64,000 nt of DNA from Nemertoderma westbladi (GCA_032718475.1 JAUCBJ010007629.1:107047-171046); one strand, 5' to 3'; counted from the stretch's first letter, positions 1 to 11,584 are shown. Made by a program: numbers and translations. Notes: generated from the sequence alone by a model not told the origin.

Positions 1-740
1 TAGGAATTTTGTCTTTTAAAGAGTATCGGTAAGTGCTACGATATCTTAATCGACTAGAATTTTAAAGGATCTGATATTTGACAGATTTTGTAAATATTAA
101 TAATTAATATTTAGGATGGGCACCAGTTTATTCCAGAACTTGTCTGGGGACGTTAACCACTGATTCTAGAATTTGTCTTTCAAGTATATCGGTGGGTGCC
201 GCGATATCTTAATCGACTAGAATTACAGATGGTCAAAGGGTTTAACAGATTTATTTGCGTTGTACGCTACTGTTAAAGGGACATCACGCTACTATATGTA
301 TTATTTAATATACGGTATGAGAGCAATATCGCACGAAGCAATGTCAGTGTGAAGAGGCAAGTCGTTTCCAAGGTCTACCCAGAGCTTGGTTTAGCCGAGA
401 CACGAGGATCTGAACTTTGCATTCCTAATACTCTGCCTACCAATAATACTTAAATATAGTAGTGGCTTTATTGTACTTTAATAAGTACGGATATGTCATC
501 TTACTGTAGTTACGTATTTGTAATGTAATACGGACAGTAAGGAAGGAGGAAAAGAATTATTTCTCGCCGTCGCACTAAATATAATATAAGTAATTACGTA
601 CGCAATAAACACGAATATATTGCACTATTCTACTAAATAATCGCTAAATAAGATTCTACTAAATTAAATAAAACGATTATAATAAAATTACATAGTAATA
701 CATACAGAAATATAAAAATAATAAAATAATATAAAATAAT
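1..740. repeat. AT-rich non-coding DNA with a 60-bp direct repeat
   Basis: No gene is visible. Two diverged copies of a roughly 60-65 bp sequence lie at 1-68 and 166-226, both ending in GATATCTTAATCGACTAGAA. The rest is AT-rich, with short runs of AATAA/TAAAT. It lies downstream of the BEL pol fragment on the minus strand, where the integrase and 3' LTR would be expected, but neither is recognisable. Confidence 0.45.
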
Positions 741-744
741 AGAG

Positions 745-1851
745 TCACACACCCACTCCATATGTTGTTACGTTATGGAGTCCCTGGATGTTTGAAGGAT
801 TAGGGAGGTGGTCGTGGGAAGAGAATCTTGCCTTCCACAGTTTCCGGAGCGTCCTCCATTCCCTTCCGGTAAACACAAACGACCGACTGGGTGATTGAGT
901 CGCTGCATCCCGAATACAATTCCAGGTTTCCTCTTCGTCCTGGAATAGTGACGATAGAAACATCGCTCTAAGTACACGACGGCCTTACAAAGCCAATTCC
1001 AGGAGCTATAGTGGTCCGTCGCTCCCTGCAGGAGAGGTGAGAGTCCCTGCGAGACGTCTGATGTTCCAGAGCTCCAATCGCTCTCTCTGATCTTCATGAA
1101 GGATCCACTCGCGGTGGGGAGGTCCAGATCCACGGCGTCGTCCCTGGCAATATATAATACCGACAGATCTATCCCGGGTTCAAATACTCCGATCACCCGT
1201 CCGGGTTTTAGGTTTGACTTTCTCCACTCCCTTGGCTGGTCTAATCTCAGTCGGAGTAAGATGGGGAGGCCATTCATCCTCCTTACTCAGGAAGTCGGGT
1301 TCACCTAACCGGTCTGTAGTATCTGTCAGTTCTTGAGGAGTTGCTCCTCTGGAAGCGATGTCAGTTGGATTAAACTTCTTGGGGCAATCGCTTGCGTCCT
1401 TCTGGGCTCCTCTCTGATGACTCCGAGGCGCACCCATGAGGCGGACGCTGTCCCACCACCCTTGGGGCCAGTCCGACTCCGTTTTTATCAGACTGGGCCG
1501 GAGGGTAGCCCGATGTTTCCCGGGTTCACTTTTCAATCCCCCGATCACACCGGCACAGCTCGTCATGTGTAGCCGAATAGAATGGCATTCGCCTACTGTC
1601 AACTTACTGTGGCCTGACTGTACATTGAGCCAACTCAGAGAGTCAACCGGCGGGTGGACCAGTCGATAGCGATCGAGCATCAAGGTCGCCCTTGAGCCAA
1701 ACCGACGGTCTTGTCCCAAGCGGGCTTGCGCTACCCACATGGAATATTGACCGTTTTCACCCGCCTCGCCGGCAGTATTGAGGGGAAGTCGGTTCCGCAA
1801 ACAATACTGACTAGCTCGAAAGCTAGGAACAAGTAACCACTTACCAGTCAC
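745..1851 (-). pseudogene. BEL/Pao pol fragment: end of RNase H and pre-integrase
   Basis: One frame (1,851-1,180) contains a run around CPKKFNPTDIASRGATPQEL followed by a GEPDFLSKEDEWPP-like stretch. This is the hallmark junction after RNase H in BEL/Pao polyproteins (a Cys-Pro...NP-AD-SRG box, then a 'GP-FL....WP' box). The continuing frame (1,277-768) includes YSSWNWLCKAVVYLERC, which fits the following pre-integrase helix. Several frameshifts separate the blocks, and upstream RT and downstream integrase core are missing. It lies in the same orientation as the gag ORF at 2,650-6,480 and probably belongs to the same element, though it could be from a second BEL copy joined by deletion. Confidence 0.6.
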
Positions 1852-2649
1852 TGTACACGTGTACTCAATAGATGTTCACAATATCAAGTACACTACGGTA
1901 AACACAAAATCTGACGCATACCACGCACACACAGAGGACATAATCGGGGAAGACAAAATAGGTGACAAAATCAGAGGGGACAAAATTGTATCGACTAATA
2001 AAAAGTCGAGAGTACTTTATTTTACCGACAGGGTAAAATAACTTTGTGTGCACAAACTATGCTGGGGCGCAGTAAAATATGGTCCTACTAATAACCAGCG
2101 GCGACTGAACCAACCGGTAAGGGTTCCCATACCCACTCGCAGTGGCCATACATACACTCATGTATACCATGTACACACACAAACCACAGATTCCAGAGTA
2201 TCATTCACTCGGACCACACTACAACACCAACCCCTCCTTGCAGCCGATATTCCGGGTGCCACCTCCATTCCAATAGTAGTACCAACAGAATCATCAGGAA
2301 CCTGTCCATTCCGATGCAACACCTCCATTCCAATAGTGCTACCCTGGGAAAAGACACGTTTTGGCAACCGATCGGAGACAGTAAAGAGTCTAGTCAACTC
2401 ATACATACCAAACATAGACCTACCACATAGGCCACATAAACCACAGATCACGCCATGCCACCACCCCTACTGTGTACAGGACTGGCAGTACAGCAACAGG
2501 CCGACTAGACGGTACCACGGCACCATGTCAATTCATGGTTTGCTAGACACGAGGGCCTTCAGTAACTCCCTTGCGCTATAGATCAATTTAACGTGCCCCA
2601 GACCCTCACGAGTCCGCCGCCGCCTGTTGGAGACACCCCTATAGAGACC
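1852..2649. other. Non-coding spacer between gag-protease and pol remnant
   Basis: No coding similarity was recognised. Two copies of a CCTCCATTCCAATAGT-containing segment occur near 2,262-2,280 and 2,320-2,338. This is where reverse transcriptase should lie in a full BEL element, so the stretch either replaced RT or is heavily decayed. Confidence 0.4.
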
Positions 2650-5600
2650 TCACCTCCTTAGGCATCTCCATTGATCTACATTGGAGCTAATATCGTCATT
2701 ATCTGAGGAGTATGGTGTTCCCTCAGTTGGGTCGTCTCCCTCACTAGTATCATCTTCCCATTCACTCACCTGGCAGACGCGATCTTGAAGCAGTCTTTCT
2801 CTGAGCGTTCTTCGGGAAGGTCCAGAAAGGTACCAACCTACTCTAGTTCTCACCGCATAGGTCTGAAGTGGTTGCGGTTGAGCAGGTCGTTTCTCCAATG
2901 TCTCCAGCGCCTCATGCGCGTTTTGACCGATTAATATTTGTACTCCAGGATAATCGGTGTCGAATCTAGGGATGTTAAGTTGTTGGGCATGATCATCTTC
3001 GTCCCAATTATAAGGTTCCACTTGGGTGGTAGCGAAGTTCTTTATTGCCACCATTTTGACTGACCTTATACTGTATTCTCCTAGTTTATCCTGTGGAGTG
3101 GACAACTCACCTATATAATAGTCGGCAGCTACAGTAGAATTCCAAACCTGCATGATCCCTGACATGTTTAGCTTGGTTCGGAACTTGGGTTGTCCAGCAA
3201 AGATGACTTCGGCTAGTTCTTTATCGATGAATGTTCCTGTGCTACCGGAGTCCAGGAGGGCGTTCACTATATAGCTCTTCTGAGGTCCGTGGACCCGTAA
3301 CTGGACTACAGGAAATTCTCGGATTCCTATATTGGAAGTTGGCGCTTTCCAAGATGGTTGTTGATCAGAAGTAGTTAAGGTAAGGTCGCTGTCTGTGTCT
3401 TTCTCATGCACGAGTGCTCGATACACTGCGGTGGTGTTTATTAGGTAACAGGATTCGTTTTGGTCGGAGAACTCGTCCGTATAGAATCCTTCCATCTCAG
3501 ATTGATCAGTGTCGTTCACATCACTGAATTGGACATGTAGTTCGGACTCACTTACCTGACTCGGGCTGTTTCGTTCGAATTCCGTGTGCAACAAGATATG
3601 ATGTTTTGCGCCGCACTTTGCACACCTTGCGTCGGAGTAACAGGTTCGCCGTTGGTGTCCTCGTCTGAGGCAATTATAACACAACCGCTTATCCCACATG
3701 ACTTCACGTCTATCCTTTAGTGATTTCCTCAGGAATTTATCACACGCATTTAAACGGTGGGGCCCGTCGCACAGCACACATTTCGGCTTGATGTTACTTA
3801 CTTTAACCTGTGCTATGTGGTGCACACTTGTTCTTTCCTCGGGCTTTCTCACCTGAATTCTTTTAGGAGACGTAGGAGGGGTTTTTTGTACCGGTTCCCT
3901 TCTGTCATTGGGTCGAGACTTGGATTTACTTACCTGATCTTTAGGCATTTTATTGACATAATAAGACCTGTCAGTGTCTTTCCCGCTGTCCTCTCCTTGA
4001 GAGGTTTGGCTTTCACCGTCGTCGGTATAACATACTGGTGTTACCCTTCTCCTAGAAACGGGTTTCTCACTTACCTTACTTTCCACTGTCTTCTCTCTGG
4101 ACTGCTTTATGAGCTGTAATTTCACCTCGCTATCCAAGAATGACATGAGATCAGCCATGGTAGGGTCTCGTTGTTGTTGTTCCATCATGTATAACACTTT
4201 CTTGTCCCAGCGTGTACCTACTCCACCCTTCGGTAAAGTAGAAGCCACTGCTCTAATAACCATAGCACTCTGATACTCATGAGACTTACCTAGCCAATCT
4301 AATTGTCTGCAGATCTCCTGAATTTCATCGGAAAACTCTATAATCCCGCTGCTAATAAACTTTCGGGGCGCTACCAACTTTGCATACAAATACCCAGCTA
4401 TGTTATTCCTATTACCATACCTGATGTTTAGTGTATCCCAAACTTGTCTTAATCCGTCTGGATGTCCAATAAACCTTAACGCCATTAACTTGGGAGGTCC
4501 TTCCAAGCACTCGATGAGGAATCTAAGTTTCTCTCCATTAGATAGTACAGAGTTCTGTATGTTATCTTTGTAATATTCATTAAAAGGTAACCATTTCATC
4601 TCATCTCCATTGAACTTGACGATCTCTCCCACCTTTACCGCTTGCCGGGCTTCGGTTCTAGCCATTTGACGCGTAAAACTTTCTTGGGCCATCGTGTTAT
4701 TTAATATCGAGTTATCGGTATATAAATTTCTCGGATTATGATCAGGTCTATAGGGAATGTCATTATCAACAGGTCTATAATTACCCTTAATAGGGTTCAC
4801 TATAGGAGTTTCTACTTCGCTAGCAGTATATATGCGTGTAGGCTCCACACCTTGCGCATGAGATACTTCAGACCTAACAGGTTGATACATTGTTACCGAG
4901 GGTGGTGGTATACCCCTTTGTGTATTTACTAATTTATCGCGTTCTAGCGCGATACTTTGCTGCACTTCTTGCAACTCTAGTCTACTTTCCCTTACTGTGC
5001 CCTTGAATTGCTGAACAGTCTCCTGCATCTGCCCGAGCAGGAGATCCATCCCCCGCCGTCTCTCGTCCACCCATTCGACCGCCGAAGCGGGAGTCGCCAA
5101 CGTTGTAGCGGGCGGACGAGGGACAACGGGCGACAAATCATGAATATTTCGCTCGGGGTCCAGGACCTGAACTGCCTCATGGGCTGTTCTACTGGGCACA
5201 GGTAGCTTAGTGCTGTGCAGAGGGAATTTAGAGGTAACTTCAGGGAGCACAGGTGTGTCTATCACCGAAGGGGTGATTTCAAGAACAGGCCTAATTATTT
5301 CAGGCTCATCTACTATAGTAGGGAGTCTTTCTATTTTAATTATTTGGTCTGTGGGTTCTGTACTACCTAAGTTGGTGTTATTTAGTTGCCTTCTAACAGC
5401 TGGAGGCAAATCAGGCAATTTCTGACGGTGGAATGTTCTTTTGCGTCTGCTAAGGTGAGATCTATTTCCTTTGCCTTCAGTATCGGTGGTATCACCTTCC
5501 TCAGATGATGTATATCCCTGTCTTTTGGGAGTAGATCGATTCATCATCTGCATATTACTAGCTGTTAACTGTTTATTTATGCAGTCTTGATTCTCCTGAA

Positions 5601-6480
5601 TGTTTTCCAATTCTAATTGGGTGGTTTCTTCAGTCGCTCTCCGTTCTGCTTTTGCCACTGCCTCTGCCGCCTTTCTTTCAGCTTCGGCCGCTTTTGCCTC
5701 TGCCGCTGCCGCTGCCGCTGCCGCTTTTGCTTCTGCCGCTGCCGCTTTTGCTTCTGCCGCTGCCGCTTTTCTTTCTGCTTCTGCAGCTACCACTGCTGCT
5801 TTCTTTCTGTCTTCTATACGTTTTTTCTTTACTTGCTCTTCTTGGACTCTAGTGATGCGGAGGAGTTCATCAAATTTAGCTTGGTTCGCAGCTAACATTT
5901 CCGCATCGATTGCGTCCAGCACCAGCTTGGTTCCTTCACTATTAGGGCTAAGCCCCTCCAACCTTCTCCTCAACTCGTCATCACCTAAAAAACGTTGATA
6001 GTCTGACAGATAGATGTCAATGGCATCTCTCTTTCGCGGCCCCTCCGCTGTCCCTTCGCTTTCTTCTTGAGAAGAAGTGGTGTCGGTTGATTCTTCATAG
6101 GTTGGCTGTTCATCATAAACCGTATCTGCCATCTTCGCTCCGCGTTCGGGCGTCCGCTCAACAGTATCCGAACTACTGGAGCTCTCGGGCCGCTGAGAAC
6201 TAGGTTCTTGGCTAGGAGGTTGCTGCTGTTTGGCAGCTGCTTCTTGATCCCGCTTAACTTGGGCCCAAGTACCGATGATAGACCTACGGCGCTTCACTAA
6301 CTTCGCAAATTGCGAAATTGCTTCTACTAACCTAGGTTCTGACACAGCTACTGTAGGGGTTGTCTTTCTTACAGTAGGAGGGGTTTCAGACCTCGGTCTG
6401 GGATTCTCTATACTCCTATCTGAGAAACAGACTGTTGTTTCTAGGAGACTATCTGACAGAGTTTGCCTTGTGTCAGTCAT
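2650..6480 (-). CDS. BEL/Pao gag-protease polyprotein
   Basis: Intact ORF of 1,276 aa starting MTDTRQT. Order seen: an acidic, Ser/Glu-rich N-terminal region; a long charged Ala/Lys/Glu helix with (A)nEAK repeats around residues 205-290 (GCN-rich at plus-strand 5,640-5,790); a gag capsid-like DUF1759-type domain around 620-760; Cys/His knuckles around 905-965 with CYNCLRRGHQRRTC and CAKCGAKHH; and an aspartic protease (DUF1758-type) with ALLDSGSTGTFID near 1,075. Gag packages the RNA, and protease matures the polyprotein in cytoplasmic particles. In BEL elements, RT, RNase H and integrase normally continue in the same ORF. Here a stop at 2,650 follows an acidic linker and RT is missing, so the ORF is C-terminally truncated. 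The start is supported because a second copy of the same N-terminus begins at 40,363 on the plus strand. Confidence 0.9.
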   Translation of the reverse strand: MTDTRQTLSDSLLETTVCFSDRSIENPRPRSETPPTVRKTTPTVAVSEPRLVEAISQFAKLVKRRRSIIGTWAQVKRDQEAAAKQQQPPSQEPSSQRPESSSSSDTVERTPERGAKMADTVYDEQPTYEESTDTTSSQEESEGTAEGPRKRDAIDIYLSDYQRFLGDDELRRRLEGLSPNSEGTKLVLDAIDAEMLAANQAKFDELLRITRVQEEQVKKKRIEDRKKAAVVAAEAERKAAAAEAKAAAAEAKAAAAAAAAEAKAAEAERKAAEAVAKAERRATEETTQLELENIQENQDCINKQLTASNMQMMNRSTPKRQGYTSSEEGDTTDTEGKGNRSHLSRRKRTFHRQKLPDLPPAVRRQLNNTNLGSTEPTDQIIKIERLPTIVDEPEIIRPVLEITPSVIDTPVLPEVTSKFPLHSTKLPVPSRTAHEAVQVLDPERNIHDLSPVVPRPPATTLATPASAVEWVDERRRGMDLLLGQMQETVQQFKGTVRESRLELQEVQQSIALERDKLVNTQRGIPPPSVTMYQPVRSEVSHAQGVEPTRIYTASEVETPIVNPIKGNYRPVDNDIPYRPDHNPRNLYTDNSILNNTMAQESFTRQMARTEARQAVKVGEIVKFNGDEMKWLPFNEYYKDNIQNSVLSNGEKLRFLIECLEGPPKLMALRFIGHPDGLRQVWDTLNIRYGNRNNIAGYLYAKLVAPRKFISSGIIEFSDEIQEICRQLDWLGKSHEYQSAMVIRAVASTLPKGGVGTRWDKKVLYMMEQQQRDPTMADLMSFLDSEVKLQLIKQSREKTVESKVSEKPVSRRRVTPVCYTDDGESQTSQGEDSGKDTDRSYYVNKMPKDQVSKSKSRPNDRREPVQKTPPTSPKRIQVRKPEERTSVHHIAQVKVSNIKPKCVLCDGPHRLNACDKFLRKSLKDRREVMWDKRLCYNCLRRGHQRRTCYSDARCAKCGAKHHILLHTEFERNSPSQVSESELHVQFSDVNDTDQSEMEGFYTDEFSDQNESCYLINTTAVYRALVHEKDTDSDLTLTTSDQQPSWKAPTSNIGIREFPVVQLRVHGPQKSYIVNALLDSGSTGTFIDKELAEVIFAGQPKFRTKLNMSGIMQVWNSTVAADYYIGELSTPQDKLGEYSIRSVKMVAIKNFATTQVEPYNWDEDDHAQQLNIPRFDTDYPGVQILIGQNAHEALETLEKRPAQPQPLQTYAVRTRVGWYLSGPSRRTLRERLLQDRVCQVSEWEDDTSEGDDPTEGTPYSSDNDDISSNVDQWRCLRR

Positions 6481-8666
6481 GTTTGTTTGTACAGTTGGAT
6501 GCCTACTGCTATATTACAGTCTAAGCAAGTCTAGTAATTCAGTATTAACTGTTAGCCTAGTAATTAATTACCGATACTGCTACTCAGTGTAGCGTGATAT
6601 ATATATAATATATTAGAATACCGGTATGCTTATAGTATATATAAGTATTATTACAGACTAGGTTTTTCACAAAATACCGGTATATAATTTTAGCACAAAA
6701 ATATATATAAATATATAATAGGCCTATCGTGGATACCGGTATGCAGTTTACACTTATAGTATATATAAGTATAATTATTAACTAAAATTAATTACAGAAT
6801 ACCGGTATGATTTCAACCTAAAATTTATAGAAATAAATATAATAAGCCTATTGTAAATACCGGTATGTCAATTATTTTAGAATAATTGAATTTCTGAATT
6901 TTAAGGGTTACTTGGTTACTTTAACTTACTTTATTACCGTTATTTAAGCAGTAGTCCAACTGATATTGAGACCTAATTGTTGTATGGCAGGCCTACTATT
7001 TATAAATCGTTTGAGTTGATTTATAATATATATATACCCGTTGAAATGGGTTTTTGTCAATGTTTGAAATAAATGTTATTATTTCTGGGGAAGTCACTAC
7101 ACCGAAGCTGTGTGCTCTCAGTGAAGTGCTACTTGTTTGACACTAAAACAAATAATTCTAATTTATCTAAGTTACTTAATACTACAAATTACGTACAATT
7201 CGGGTTGAGATTACAATCTCTAAATAAACACAAAAATTTAATTACAAATACACAAATACAAATTTTTAGGGTAATTTTACAAGAAGTCTACAAACCAGCC
7301 TAACAAAGGGTTAGAAATCTGGTTATTACAACGGACAGGGTACTACGGTATTTGAAATAATAAGTAGTAGTAAATACACTGCGTTGTCCAGATAGGAAAA
7401 TACCACCGCCTGACGACCTATAGCCGTATCGCTATAGGTACTACGTTATGTATCACGGAGTGTTCCTACCTAGAAGTTAATAGAGCTAACGAACGTGCCT
7501 ATCAACCACTTTACAACACAAATATACTGCCCACACACTAATTACCTTCGGAAAGCACTGTACACTAAACCCTAAATTAGGTACAAGTACTTGTACAACA
7601 GATAATCAGTAGTTAAAAATACTTGAACAGTTAAAAGAACCACGGTATCTGCCGGAGTGACCAAAGCACAAAATCTCCAGTCTTTACCTACGCCGAGCAG
7701 CCCGTGTAGTACCGGGGTTAGTTTAACTATAACGGTATGTATAACAAACACAATTACTGTAGGAACAAACTTGGGGACATGAATGTTGCGAATAATCGCA
7801 TAAACTCTGAATAATAAATATTACGCAATGCGTACAAACTACTCAAACAAAATGCAGACTAAATACTGACAGACTACTATCAAGCCCAAACAAACTACGG
7901 TATATGCAGACTCCGAAATGTTTAAATAGTATGCGTTCTAACCCAGTAGTACGACTTATTCTTTAGATGGGGGTTTACCTTACAGCGATGGCTGCCCCTA
8001 CTTCCTAACCGTTCTTTATCGGACATACACTCTACACACACCGAAATTTCTTCAAACCCAACAACAGCCAGACAACTATCCAGCCTACAAATTATCTAAA
8101 TAAAATTATACGCTACCCGTACAGACTACACAAACAAAGTACAGACCAAACGCTAGCCAACTACTATCAAGCCTAAATAAACCACAGGACATGCAGACTC
8201 CGAAATGGTTAAGTAGTATGCGTTCTAACCCAGTAGTACGACTTATTCTTTAGATGGGGGTTTACCTTACAGCGATGGCTGCCCCTACTTCCTAACCGTT
8301 CTTTATCGGACATACACTCTACATGCACTGTAATCCGTTCAGACCTAATCAACAGTTAGCCAACAGTCAAGCCTACAAATTATCTATACAATCTGAGCAG
8401 GGTTACACGCCTTCTGCTCAATACTGGCCTACAAATAAATAAAACTGGCAGAAATAAGTAAACTATACAAAAGAATGAGGGGTGATCAATCCCTATTCTC
8501 TTAAACAGCCCACCGGTATACAATACCACAATCGAATAATACTGCTGTACCTGTACTATTGTAGGTACCGGTCCGGATGATCAGGCAGTCAGGCCTACTG
8601 GTTACCGATCGACCGGTACTTTCGACTAGATTGCTTACACCGCAATCCAGAAGCAATATCTGTTAT
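6481..8666 (-). other. BEL family 1 5' leader
   Basis: About 2.2 kb of AT-rich untranslated sequence between LTR and gag ATG, matching the leaders at 38,455-40,362 and 60,004-62,765. It carries several ACCGGTAT motifs (6,600-6,860). No ORF is conserved. No primer-binding site could be assigned. Confidence 0.75.
7800..8376 (-). repeat. 288-bp tandem duplication in the leader
   Basis: The block containing TAGTATGCGTTCTAACCC begins at 7,926 and again at 8,214, a 288-bp period. The following 120 bases or so are nearly identical and the flanks are more diverged. The homologous leaders near 38,720-38,990 and 60,280-60,540 have a single copy, so the duplication is specific to this copy or subfamily. 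Confidence 0.8.
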
Positions 8667-9828
8667 TGTTTGCGCTTTTAAGACCTTTGACAGTTTAACC
8701 TGCCAAATTAGGATGTCTTTTAGATGATATATAGTCTTTAGCCTATGACGAGTATTTGATACACTACATTAGCCGAAGCCAGTCTATGCGCAATCATTCA
8801 CCCATTGGATATACCCGGGAGACTGAGTTCGGAGCTTAATGATTGATGGTGTAAGCCTACTGTATTATTCGACTGATCGTAATATATAATCTCTGACTAA
8901 TATTATTCACTTTCGGGAAATATTAACAGTTCCTTTAGGACGTGGCGCTCTAAATATGTAAACAGAGTTATGACTTAAACTAGACGCAACGAAAAGGCTA
9001 TAGATTCACGTATATGGCGCATTCTTTAGGAGATGCTTTGTTATCAGTTACACTCATACACAATGCTGCACAATGCTGCACACCAATCTGCCGACCTTCA
9101 CTAATTTTAGTCACATACAAAGAGAATAACAGACAATACATGTAGGGCCTATAAAATAGCATGAGATTCACTTCAAACCACTTAACATAGGTCGCAATCG
9201 TTTATCTGTAACCGGTCTCTCTAACCTTTAGTATATCAAGAAGGTGGGGTGTCTGACTATTGATCAGTATTCCAAATATAATCTTCCATCAACAAATATA
9301 ATGAATAACCGACAGCAAAAGCAGTAATGTTAAGTAAGATATGCATGATATGTTTAGTAAGCATTGAGATATGAATTGCATTGAGATATCAGATATACGT
9401 TCTATAATTAAGCCTACTAATGTAAGACTAAAGACTGAAACACGGAGGTGCCAAAAGCCGGTGTTCTTAGGCTCTGGGCAAAAACATAACACTGAATTCC
9501 TGAGTTTCTGTATCCACCTCCAACACAGAGACAAAAAACGCTCTGATTGGTCGACCGAACAACGAGAGAACAAAGAAACAAAGAAATGTCGACGTGGCAA
9601 TATCAGCTGTTAGCCGTCGTCATGGTAGCGACACTGTTTTCAAGAGTATCGAGCTTTTTGCGTCACGAAATTGCGGATTATGTCCTCTAAAGTACAAATA
9701 CAGAAGAAATGGCTTTTATGTCCTCTAAAACACCAGTACAGCAAGGACACGGCCTTTTATGCCTGGTAAACCAACCACAGAGTACTTTACGGGGATAATA
9801 ACCGGCTAATTATGCAAAAGCTTTTACA
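8667..9828 (-). repeat. LTR of BEL family 1 (5' LTR, copy 1)
   Basis: 1,162 bp; on the minus strand it begins TGTAAAAGCTTTTG and ends GCGCAAACA, a TG...CA LTR. It aligns along its length with the solo LTR at 47,078-48,276 and the plus-strand LTR at 58,798-60,003. It is inserted in the gag ORF that continues at 9,829. Confidence 0.9.
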
Positions 9829-11396
9829 AGTTTCTGTGCATCGGCTATGTCCGTTGATCCAATCTGCGCAAAGAACCGTTTCTTGAATCTGAGGTAATCG
9901 ACGGGATCTCCTTCGAAGGTGCGGATCTCCATCTTGGGCATGGAGAGGCGGTTTTCCAATGCCCGGATAATGCTGATGTTGTCCGAACTGGAGTGGTTCG
10001 GAGGGTTATAGTTATTGGCACTCTCTCCCATACTCGATGGATCAATGGTAGGTGGAGTTTTAATGATGACGCGACTATGGGTTTGTGGTGTGGATGTGAA
10101 TGGGTTGTTGGATCGGGGAGTGGCGTCCCGTTCCGAGTCCCTTTCAGGCTCGTACTTGGGTACACTCGTTGCCGTGGGGTTGGATGGGAAATACGGTTCC
10201 TCATTTTTAAGCGTAACCGGTGGGGGATGGAACACTGGTGCTTGTGCCGATAACGTAGACTGTTTGGTAGGCGGAATCTCGGGTTTCGGAAGTTTCGCCG
10301 CTGTCAGTATAAATGACTTCTCTAATTCCGGTACCGGGATTGGTTCATATTCCTGATCTATATCCCTTTCCCAGTCCTCGTAGAGTTGAATATCTCGTTC
10401 TATGAGTGCGGCTTCGTATTCCGCGAGTTTTGCAATATCCGCATTCTTTTTGTGGATGAGAATCGCTTGGGCCTCGGCGTGTTGTTTATGCATTTCTGCT
10501 TCCCATTTACGTTGTTCGATCTCCTGTTCGGCCTCTCGTCCACGTTGTTCAGCCTCCTGTTTGCGTTGTTCGGCCTGCCGTTCGGCCTCGCGTTCACGTT
10601 GTTTAGCCTCTCGTTTGCGGTGTTCCGCCTCCTGTTCGCGTTGTTCAGCCTCCTGTTCGCGTTGTTCGGCCTGCCGTTCGGCCTCTCGTCTATGTTGTTC
10701 CGCCTCCTGTTCGCGTTGTTCGGCTTGCCGTTCGGCCGCTTGTTCGGCCTCTCGCTTTTGTGTTTCGGCGGCTAATACATCTTGCTCGGCTTGCAGTTGG
10801 ATATACTCATCTTCCATCCGAGCTTTGAGGGCTAATGCCTTCCGTTCTCGCAGTTGGTCTCGGAGTGGTCCGGTCCCTTGAGAACTGCGCGCTGAGCCGG
10901 ATATCTCGCTCCTAGCGCTGGAGTGCTGATTTCTAGCGGACTCCGTTCTCTTTCGATGTACTGCTGTCCTGATGCTGGAGGATCGTACTGATTCCGCGTC
11001 TGTTCTTTCAGCCCTCTTGTAGTACTGTTCTTCATAGCCTCTCACAAGGCTGAGGGTCCTCCGGTGTTGTTTGCGGAACCCATCTAGATGTACAACGTGT
11101 TCTTCTAACTTGGGGTAGTTTTCCTGATCGGTGGAGGGAACGAGCTCTTGGTACGCCTGTATCATTCTTTCGTACCGCTGTAGGATATTTCGGATACTTT
11201 GAAGCTGAGTTTGTACCTCATTGAGGGGGGTTTTGACTCCCTTGAGTTGTTTCTCCATCCGTTGATACGCTCGGGTTACTCCGCCTTTGAGAGCCCCTAG
11301 CCGACGGGTCATGTTCTTGACGTTTGGTACCTCGTCGGCTTCCGAGTCTGTGTGGTGATCCATCTCGTCGGTATCGGATACGTTATTTGTTGTCAT
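9829..11396 (-). pseudogene. BEL/Pao gag (second lineage), truncated by LTR insertion
   Basis: An open frame begins at 11,396 (MTTNNVSD) and reads to a stop at 9,810; the last half dozen codons come from the inserted family 1 LTR. The N-terminal half is helical. Residues about 210-305 form a highly charged coiled coil of AEQREQEAEQ-type repeats. A Pro/Ser/Thr-rich linker follows. The C-terminus (MPKMEIRTFEGDPVDYLRFKKRF) is the start of the DUF1759-type gag domain, which is then cut off. Knuckles, protease and pol are missing. The architecture resembles family 1 gag but the sequence differs, so this is a separate BEL lineage. A 63-codon ORF overlaps its start. Confidence 0.8.
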
Positions 11397-11584
11397 TGTA
11401 ACGCCTCGTTGATGGCTAGATACGCGATGTCGTAAAACAGTTCCTCGTAGGTATTGTACTCAGCTTGGACCACCCGAATAGTAATCCTGAATCGTCCAAC
11501 GTTCGTTCCTTGTACCTCAACTTCGACGTGCCAGATTCCTGGCTCAACTTGAATTATATCAATGGGTGTGATCGATACTTCCAT
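11393..11584 (-). CDS. Short ORF overlapping the gag start (63 aa)
   Basis: Unrecognised 63-residue ORF starting MEVSITPIDII, rich in beta-type residues, with alternating V/E/I in the middle. Its TGA stop overlaps the gag ATG in an ATGA arrangement on the minus strand (11,396-11,393), which suggests coupled termination-reinitiation or simply a leader ORF. No homologue is recognised. It is probably part of the same BEL element. Upstream sequence is lost because the piggyBac-like copy A begins about 200 bp away. Confidence 0.45.
   Translation of the reverse strand: MEVSITPIDIIQVEPGIWHVEVEVQGTNVGRFRITIRVVQAEYNTYEELFYDIAYLAINEALQ

Larger units (their letters stand above)
745..9828 (-). mobile_element. 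BEL/Pao retrotransposon, family 1 copy 1 (partial)
   Basis: Read on the minus strand: 5' LTR (9,828-8,667), a leader of about 2.2 kb, a gag-protease ORF (6,480-2,650), then a degraded pol fragment (1,851-745). The reverse transcriptase expected between 2,650 and 1,851 is absent, and no integrase core or 3' LTR is seen. The copy is therefore internally deleted and 3'-truncated, or its end lies outside the window. The 5' LTR is inserted in the gag of a different BEL element. Family identity rests on near-identical LTR and leader sequence at 23,572-40,530 and 58,798-62,765 and on the solo LTR at 47,078-48,276. Confidence 0.85.

Noticed and set aside
5600-5998. Plus-strand Ala/Ser/Phe-rich ORFs
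   Set aside because: Antisense of the Ala/Glu/Lys repeat in the BEL gag; no independent support.
9289-9613. Overlapping ORFs of 80-103 aa on both strands
   Set aside because: They lie within the BEL family 1 LTR and are broken in the other LTR copies.
10386-10881. Plus-strand Cys/Leu/Phe-rich ORFs of 129-159 aa
   Set aside because: Antisense of the charged coiled-coil repeat in the second BEL gag.
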